Of a DNA stretch of 64,000 bases, positions 58,569 to 64,000 are shown one piece after another. A program made the translations under genes and the position numbers. The notes beneath the pieces are model-generated. The model was not told where the DNA came from. It did not search any database and saw only the letters and a program-made list of their open reading frames with translations. Every line of letters starts with the position of its first letter. The stretch's first letter is position 1. Source of the DNA: Bacteroidetes bacterium GWC2_46_850 (GTDB lineage: Bacteria > Bacteroidota > Bacteroidia > Bacteroidales > Dysgonomonadaceae); the NCBI GenBank assembly GCA_001768325.1, contig MENQ01000023.1, positions 62,001-126,000 on the forward strand, in the 5' to 3' direction.

Positions 58569-59732
58569 ATGTCAGTAGATACAACATCCCCGAAGCCTCA
58601 CATACCCTATTATCCTGCATATCTGAGTGAGGGAAAAATCTGGTACATAACCTACTATGCATTGAATCCTTATACCAATCATCTTCAGATGAAGCGTATC
58701 AAGGTGAACCGGATCAAATCTATTCCGGAGCGAAGAAAATTTGCGCGAAACCTGGTCAGGGAAATCAATCAAAAGCTGGAATCCGGATGGAATCCATTCA
58801 TTGAAGAAACAAAAGCAAAGCATTTTCACACACTTTTGTCGGCAATTGAAACCTACAAGAAGGCAAAGTACAAAGAGCTCGAGGAAAACTCCATCAGGTC
58901 TTATGACAGTTTCTTAAAAAAACTCTCAGACTACGTGGAGAAGAAAGATAAAAACATGTACTGCATGTCTTTTGACAAGAGTAAAGCATCGGATTTTATC
59001 CTTTCGATAAAAGAGGATCCGAAAATCGGGAACCGGACCTACAACAATCATTTGAATTTTTATCAAACATTCTTTGAATGGATGAAAGCAGTGAATTATG
59101 TTTCACTGAACCCATTTACCGGTATACCAAAAGTATCCAGGAGAAAGATCAAGAAAACAAGAACCATGCTTTCACGTGAAGATCTCCGTGAAATGGTTGA
59201 ATGGCTCAGCATCGAGCATCCTCGCTTCCTCGCTGCATCCATGCTCATGTACTACTGTTTTTTGCGAAATGATGACTTATGTCATTTAAAACCATCAAGC
59301 TTCGATATGGAAAAGAAGCTACTATTCATACATGGTTATGAAACGAAAAATGATAATGACAGCTACCGGGTCATCCCCAAAGCGTTGGAAAAATATCTGC
59401 CGGCATTGAATATTGAGAATACTCCAAAAGAATGGTATATTTTTTCCCAAAAAAATTATGCATTTACCGCAGGCCCGACACCTTTGAACTCACGGTATTT
59501 TTCAAAATACTGGTCGGATAAATTGAGGCCAGCTCTGGACTTTCCAATGAGTTTACAGTTTTATAGCCTGAAAGATACCGGTATCACAAATCTAATGGCC
59601 GACGGGATCTCGCCGGCATACATTCAAGGGCAGGCAGATCACAGCAGTCTTGAAATAACAAATAAATACATCCATTCACGTACTCCGGAAGGATTCCTGC
59701 AGATAAGAGAACTGGCAAAAGAGATCATATAG
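58569..59732 (+). CDS. int: Tyrosine-type site-specific integrase
   Basis: 387 residues. An N-terminal Arm/SAM-like region (about 70-190: ELEENSIRSYDSFLKKLSDYV, NRTYNNHLNFYQTFFEWM) and a C-terminal catalytic domain. Catalytic residues seen: Arg233 (YCFLRNDDL), His358 (QADHSS) and nucleophile Tyr367 (TNKYIH). The second box, normally HxLRH, reads YSLKDTGIT, so Lys335 replaces the second Arg. Comparable LKDTG boxes occur in some Bacteroidetes phage integrases as far as I recall, so it is probably active. It lies 124 nt from tRNA-Ser, its likely integration target. Confidence 0.9.
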   Translation: MSVDTTSPKPHIPYYPAYLSEGKIWYITYYALNPYTNHLQMKRIKVNRIKSIPERRKFARNLVREINQKLESGWNPFIEETKAKHFHTLLSAIETYKKAKYKELEENSIRSYDSFLKKLSDYVEKKDKNMYCMSFDKSKASDFILSIKEDPKIGNRTYNNHLNFYQTFFEWMKAVNYVSLNPFTGIPKVSRRKIKKTRTMLSREDLREMVEWLSIEHPRFLAASMLMYYCFLRNDDLCHLKPSSFDMEKKLLFIHGYETKNDNDSYRVIPKALEKYLPALNIENTPKEWYIFSQKNYAFTAGPTPLNSRYFSKYWSDKLRPALDFPMSLQFYSLKDTGITNLMADGISPAYIQGQADHSSLEITNKYIHSRTPEGFLQIRELAKEII

Positions 59733-59783
59733 AGTAATTCCTGAATATCGATTTTTATTGTACGACTGAACATCCGTACCAGG

Positions 59784-61610
59784 TTATAGCATTTTGTAAA
59801 AGTAGCCAGTTACCATCTCGGGCTTATCGGATATTGTCCTCTCAAACCGAAGCGGAATATAAATTGCATTGTTTATTTCAAACAAGAAGGATGTTGACAG
59901 AAAGGGATTGTCTTCCATCTGCATTACATATTCTTTGGTTGTATCAAAATAGCTGTTTAGAACATAAGTATTCACTATGTTTTCCAGGCGATAACTTCCC
60001 GGAACATAATTCATAAAGTCACTCAAAGCCCACGTCTCAAACCGGGTTACCTCAGAGCTGGACGGTGGGATCCCAAAATCAGGATATATATCGTTACATG
60101 AATAGGGGTAATAAGTGGCAAAAGTAACGTCGTCGACCGTCACTGGAGTTATGAAAGCTTTTATTTCACCCATGAAAATACAGGTTTCCAAATCCGTTTT
60201 TCGTGTAACATTGGGAACCCCCTGTTCGATCATATCTGCCAAAGGAATCGTTTCATAAGCGCTCGCATCAGATAAATCATATTTCGATTGCGGAAATTGA
60301 TAGTGAATTTCAAATTGTTTAAGATCCGGTTGGCCTGGATGGAAATTAAGCTGGATGGATCCCTTTTCAATGACCGGTGGAATCATTTTCAGTATTAATT
60401 CGTTATCCCAATTTCCAAAACCCGCCGGCCTAAATTTATTGAATATATATACACTCCTGGAACTGGTGATTTTTCGGCTGAACATTTCCTGCGATGGCTT
60501 ATCGGCATATAGGTAGTAATTACCTTGATTGTCAAAAAAACCACCGTTTTTGTTATACCAGGCATCAGGATTTGCAGTCAGGAAATTTAGTAGTGTTGCA
60601 AAATCACCTTGAAATATAAAAATGGCTCTTAAGTCCCAGTAATCATCTAACCTATGATATTTATAGTATAAATCATCAGGTAATTCATAAGAGAATTTAT
60701 TTACTTTAAATCGACTCAGTTTGTCGTCCGATTCTTCGCTTACGTTTCGGGTATATGCGTCAATTACATTGTTTAGCTGGATGGTAGTCCTCGAAGAAAT
60801 ATTTTCATGCCTGTAAACAATTTCTAGTGATTGCTTTGTTTTATCAACCAAGAATATCACATTGAATTCATCTTCTATGATTTCAATAAACTCACTCAGT
60901 GTCATGTCCGGCAGAGCATTGGCATAGGCGAGAGAATTAAAGTTGTTCAATAAGTAGGTGCATTTTGCCCTGTCATTGGAGAGCAGGACATTCGCTTTCA
61001 TGGTAAACCCAAACATGTCGGCCATTTTTTCAACATAATGTAACAGATAAGGCATCATGATTATCTGACCGTCTACACCGTTTATGGGAAAAGCCACGGA
61101 CGGGATTGATGTCCCTGTCTCGTTTGCCAATGTGAATTTATTCACAATGGTATCATTTAATTTCACTGGCGCACAAACAAAGTGAAATCCGTTTGTTTCG
61201 TATCCAGTTTGCTGTATAGATTGGCGGGCCCGTGCGGAATCTATTGCCGACTCAATCCCCCAGTCCATTTTCCATATTTTTTTATCCTGGTTGGCGAAAT
61301 ATAGTAATTCTGAATTTCCTGATACATACTGGATGGTCACGGTAGTATCCGTATTAGAAATATATATTGCTTTCCCATGGCTCACTTTATTATTTACAAT
61401 CATTGCTGCCGGCCATTCTGCGGGAATATTTCTCTTGTTCAGTCGATGGATCATGCCAAATGCCATGGCATTCTGTCCTGTTTGTATGGATATAACGATG
61501 TCAAGTGTGAATTCCCCGACACTGGTAATAATCGGATTTTCATCAATCTGTTTGAATGAGAAGTTATCACCCAGAGCAATTTCAATATCATTTACAAATA
61601 ACTGTGTCAT
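59784..61610 (-). CDS. Putative phage tail-associated/baseplate protein
   Basis: 608 residues with no signal peptide or transmembrane helix. Beta-rich throughout (EFTLDIVISIQTGQ, ATYYPYSCNDIYPDFG), with a helical patch in the middle (LHYVEKMADMFGFTMKANVLL, MTLSEFIEIIEDEFNVIFLV). I do not recognise a family domain. Its position directly after the tape-measure gene, with a 4-nt overlap, and its size point to a distal tail or tip protein. It faces the integrase across a 51-nt gap. Confidence 0.6.
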   Translation of the reverse strand: MTQLFVNDIEIALGDNFSFKQIDENPIITSVGEFTLDIVISIQTGQNAMAFGMIHRLNKRNIPAEWPAAMIVNNKVSHGKAIYISNTDTTVTIQYVSGNSELLYFANQDKKIWKMDWGIESAIDSARARQSIQQTGYETNGFHFVCAPVKLNDTIVNKFTLANETGTSIPSVAFPINGVDGQIIMMPYLLHYVEKMADMFGFTMKANVLLSNDRAKCTYLLNNFNSLAYANALPDMTLSEFIEIIEDEFNVIFLVDKTKQSLEIVYRHENISSRTTIQLNNVIDAYTRNVSEESDDKLSRFKVNKFSYELPDDLYYKYHRLDDYWDLRAIFIFQGDFATLLNFLTANPDAWYNKNGGFFDNQGNYYLYADKPSQEMFSRKITSSRSVYIFNKFRPAGFGNWDNELILKMIPPVIEKGSIQLNFHPGQPDLKQFEIHYQFPQSKYDLSDASAYETIPLADMIEQGVPNVTRKTDLETCIFMGEIKAFITPVTVDDVTFATYYPYSCNDIYPDFGIPPSSSEVTRFETWALSDFMNYVPGSYRLENIVNTYVLNSYFDTTKEYVMQMEDNPFLSTSFLFEINNAIYIPLRFERTISDKPEMVTGYFYKML

Positions 61611-64000
61611 CCGCGTGCGTGTTTGGTCAGTCTATTGAATTCATCCAGTTTTTTAGCGATCCCTTTTTCACCCGATATCGTGGCGATAGCCGGAATACCT
61701 TCATCGATCTGGTTGCTCAGGCGCTCAACTGTTTTGGCCAGTCGGTCAATCGTGTCATAAACATAACTATCACGTGCAGAATCATTACTGCCCGATGATG
61801 GTGTCGCGTTTGCGGTGTTCACATTCAGTGCCCTGGCGATATCCTGTTTTGACATGGAGCTGATGGTACCGGTGCGCTGGGCCATGTCAAAGGCATCGAG
61901 AACCGGCCTGATATTCGGATTGCTTACTCCCCGATGATTTACCACGAATTCTTTCCCGTGGTATGGTTGACCGTCCGGAAAATACCCTCTCACCTCCCGC
62001 GGATCATCTCCACCGGTGAAACCTCCAATGTAATAACCTTCCTTGGCGGCATCTCGCTGCTGTTTGGCCACTGCAATCTGACTTCCACCGAACGCTACCG
62101 CAGCTGCTGCTGCAATAGGGGCCAGTGCGAGACCAACAATAGGGATTTTGAGGGCATTGGCATAGGCATCTATGGCAGCCATGGCAGTAGAAGCAATAAC
62201 ACTCGCTATAGTTAGTACAAATTGTTTGTCAGCATTTTTTGCCCGAATTCTGGCAATCTCTTCTTCTTTCTTCTCTTCAAGTTTGGTCGTATCTTTGCCG
62301 GCTTTCCTGGCAGCCTTTATTTGTTTGTCATACTTCAGGGCAGTTCTATTTTCTTCAGCTGAAATGAGATTATCCATTGTTCCACTCAAATCACTGAAAA
62401 TTGAGTTTACAGATGATGCAATTTCATAATACCCCTCCAGTCGCTTGTCAATTTCTTCCCGGAGATACTTATCATCTAATGCGGCTTTTACCCTCAAAGC
62501 CTCTTCATGAGTTAGAATTCCAAGCCTTTCATATTCATCTATGACTGCCAGTTCAGAATCCTTCTGTGTTGTAAGTTCATTAATGCCGTATTTTTCAAAT
62601 ATCTGTTTACGTTTATCAGCATTTTCTTCAGTAAGTTTTATAGATTCATCTTGTTCTTTTTTCAAATTGGCTAATACCTGATTGCGGTAATTTACATCCA
62701 AATCAAGCAGATCATTATTCAACGTTTCAATCTGTTTTTTTATATCGGCTTGAACTTCTGGATCAGTTACTGATGACAGGGTATCTTGAAGGAGTAACTT
62801 CTTTTTTTCAAGGAAATCACGTTGTTGATCTAACAATTCCTGATTATACTGCTCTTCCGTTTTTCTGTCATCGTCAATATAATCCCGTTTTATTTTTGCC
62901 AACTCTTGGAAGTTTTGAATTTCAATTTCTTGAATTTCATCATTTAACTTCTTGCGTTCCTCTTGTGCTATTGTGGAAGTTCCACCTCCCGGTTTCTTTT
63001 TATCATCCGGTACCCAGAAGTCAGGTCCTGGATCTTCGGGGACAGTCCCACCATTTTCACTACCGGTAAAACCACCCGCTTTGTCAGACATGCTCTCATA
63101 TATACTAAGCCTCTGGTCAATTCCCTCATTTCTGTTCCTAAGCATTGACTGACGGGTTTTCCAGGCATTTTGACTCAATAAATTGCTGCGGAAAAATCCT
63201 TTACTTTTATCAGTATCAATCCTCATGTCCAGCTCCGCAATTTCGGCTTCATTTTTGAATTTGTCGGAGTAAAGCTTTGTAATATTTTCAGCAATTGCCT
63301 TCTGTTTGGCGTTGGCCTCTAAAGCTTTCGTGTAATCATTTACCGCGTTTTTGGCCGCATTTGTGTTGATAGTCTCCAAAGAAAGAAACCCCAGATGTTT
63401 CGGAGAAATTGCATTCAGTTTCTCAATCGCTTTCAAACGGGTTTCTTTCGATAAATTTTCATTACGGGCCGTCCTTAACAAAAGGTCCAGTTCGGTACGT
63501 TCGCGTGCTGTGCTTTCTGAAACCTGTTTATCTATACTTGCTTTAGCCTTGCCTTCTTCATTTAATCGATTAAAACCTGAAACGAGTTTGTAAACTCCAA
63601 TGGTAACAGCGGCAATTGCAGTTCCCAATAAAACGTAAGGATTTAGCAGCATTGTTTTATTAAACACCTGCATGGCAATTCGAGCCCTAGTAATATTACC
63701 TGTAAATAAAGCCTGAGCTGCAGCAGCGGCCAGATTGGCTGCTCTATTCGCGGCCAAGAAGAAGGTACTTAATTTTAATTGTGTATTTTTCAATAAAAGA
63801 GCAATTCTTGCTTTGTTTACTGCTAATGTATAATTACCAATAACAATGGCAAGTATAAGGATCAATCCTTTATTTTCTCTCAACCATTTGGGTAGTTCAA
63901 TCATCGATCTGATGAGGTAAGTTGTTCCTTTGGTTGATTTTAATAATACTGGGTTCAGTCTTTCACCCAACTCGAGGGCGGTTTCTTTAAAACCTTTTCT
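61607..64000 (-). CDS. Phage tail tape-measure protein, 5' part outside the window
   Basis: At least 797 residues; the frame is still open at the window edge. Upstream hydrophobic segments (LILILAIVIGNYTLAVNKA, LLGTAIAAVTIGVYKLVSGF), long coiled-coil stretches rich in Lys/Glu/Gln, a late hydrophobic Ala-rich region (IVGLALAPIAAAAAVAFGGS) and the closing GGFTGGDDPREVRGYFPDGQPYHGKEFVVNHRG-type motif (Gly-rich, then EFVVNH) are typical of tape-measure proteins. It sets tail length and threads through the tail tube. Confidence 0.85.
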   Translation of the reverse strand, partial: RKGFKETALELGERLNPVLLKSTKGTTYLIRSMIELPKWLRENKGLILILAIVIGNYTLAVNKARIALLLKNTQLKLSTFFLAANRAANLAAAAAQALFTGNITRARIAMQVFNKTMLLNPYVLLGTAIAAVTIGVYKLVSGFNRLNEEGKAKASIDKQVSESTARERTELDLLLRTARNENLSKETRLKAIEKLNAISPKHLGFLSLETINTNAAKNAVNDYTKALEANAKQKAIAENITKLYSDKFKNEAEIAELDMRIDTDKSKGFFRSNLLSQNAWKTRQSMLRNRNEGIDQRLSIYESMSDKAGGFTGSENGGTVPEDPGPDFWVPDDKKKPGGGTSTIAQEERKKLNDEIQEIEIQNFQELAKIKRDYIDDDRKTEEQYNQELLDQQRDFLEKKKLLLQDTLSSVTDPEVQADIKKQIETLNNDLLDLDVNYRNQVLANLKKEQDESIKLTEENADKRKQIFEKYGINELTTQKDSELAVIDEYERLGILTHEEALRVKAALDDKYLREEIDKRLEGYYEIASSVNSIFSDLSGTMDNLISAEENRTALKYDKQIKAARKAGKDTTKLEEKKEEEIARIRAKNADKQFVLTIASVIASTAMAAIDAYANALKIPIVGLALAPIAAAAAVAFGGSQIAVAKQQRDAAKEGYYIGGFTGGDDPREVRGYFPDGQPYHGKEFVVNHRGVSNPNIRPVLDAFDMAQRTGTISSMSKQDIARALNVNTANATPSSGSNDSARDSYVYDTIDRLAKTVERLSNQIDEGIPAIATISGEKGIAKKLDEFNRLTKHARG

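Larger units (their letters stand above)
58425..64000. mobile_element. Prophage, integrase end (continues past the window)
   Basis: The 3' part of tRNA-Ser is followed within 125 nt by a tyrosine integrase on the plus strand and then by minus-strand tail genes (a tail-associated protein and tape measure). The region reads visibly more AT-rich than the flank. attL should overlap the tRNA 3' end; attR and the other phage genes are outside. The left boundary is approximate. Confidence 0.75.

Overview
This window looks like a chromosomal segment of a Bacteroidales bacterium. The evidence is several Bacteroidetes-restricted families (DUF4290, DUF4295, DUF4348, DUF4468, DUF4922, GldH), TonB-dependent uptake, many lipoproteins, zinc-free L28/L33 ribosomal proteins, and repeated Bacteroidetes-type -7 promoter boxes (TAnnTTTG) ahead of genes. 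A Dysgonomonadaceae-like organism (Proteiniphilum/Petrimonas group) fits the gene set, but this is an inference; no 16S or other marker was compared. Family names come from reading the proteins, not from database searches.

Layout. 1-6.5 kb: the tail of an SDR dehydrogenase, an alanine/glycine symporter, a Tat-exported Gfo/Idh/MocA protein, an FMN reductase, an HD-domain phosphohydrolase, tadA and small unknowns. 6.6-15.7 kb: a dense plus-strand housekeeping run (yraN, mmcQ-like, birA, pyrH, frr, rsgA, cls, aroK, ald), ending in an N-terminally truncated outer-membrane barrel gene that meets a convergent MATE exporter. 15.7-17.4 kb: tRNA-Gly and tRNA-Tyr, ribH and a YfgM-like TPR protein, all minus strand. 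17.6-26.4 kb: a DUF4468 protein; rpmB-rpmG-DUF4295; ftsY-rimO; a membrane-anchored HU-domain/LysM-like protein; then an M60 mucin-type metallopeptidase lipoprotein followed by a GH109-like lipoprotein, a plausible O-glycoprotein degradation pair. 26.4-35.4 kb: sucCD, a siderophore-type TonB receptor, a hemerythrin-LuxR operon, nitroreductase-nspC, a GlsB-like membrane protein and nadD. 35.4-46.6 kb: a large TPR protein, a detached cytoplasmic domain of a cation/proton antiporter, serB, DUF4922, DUF4348, cdd, a glucosaminidase, DUF4290, rimM, an orphan ABC ATPase and dxr. 46.7-53.3 kb: rseP, metF, holB, ricT, gldH, a DUF2520 protein and kdsC. 53.4-56.2 kb: a complete 2-oxoacid:ferredoxin oxidoreductase operon with a tiny membrane-protein gene inside it. 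56.2-58.4 kb: a DEAD-box helicase with a long basic tail, and tRNA-Ser. From the tRNA-Ser 3' end to the window edge lies one end of a prophage: a tyrosine integrase, a tail-associated protein and an open-ended tape-measure protein.

Most genes are ordinary core functions: translation, ribosome maturation, cofactors, envelope. The more unusual material is (i) a family of heptad tandem repeats built on a CTGA core in at least seven intergenic arrays, some running into gene ends; (ii) the M60-GH109 pair; (iii) the transmembrane HU-LysM-like protein; (iv) gene fragments (antiporter domain, barrel remnant); (v) a palindrome overlapping the hemerythrin promoter; and (vi) the tRNA-Ser prophage. I found no CRISPR array, insertion sequence or rRNA, and no clearly new defence system.
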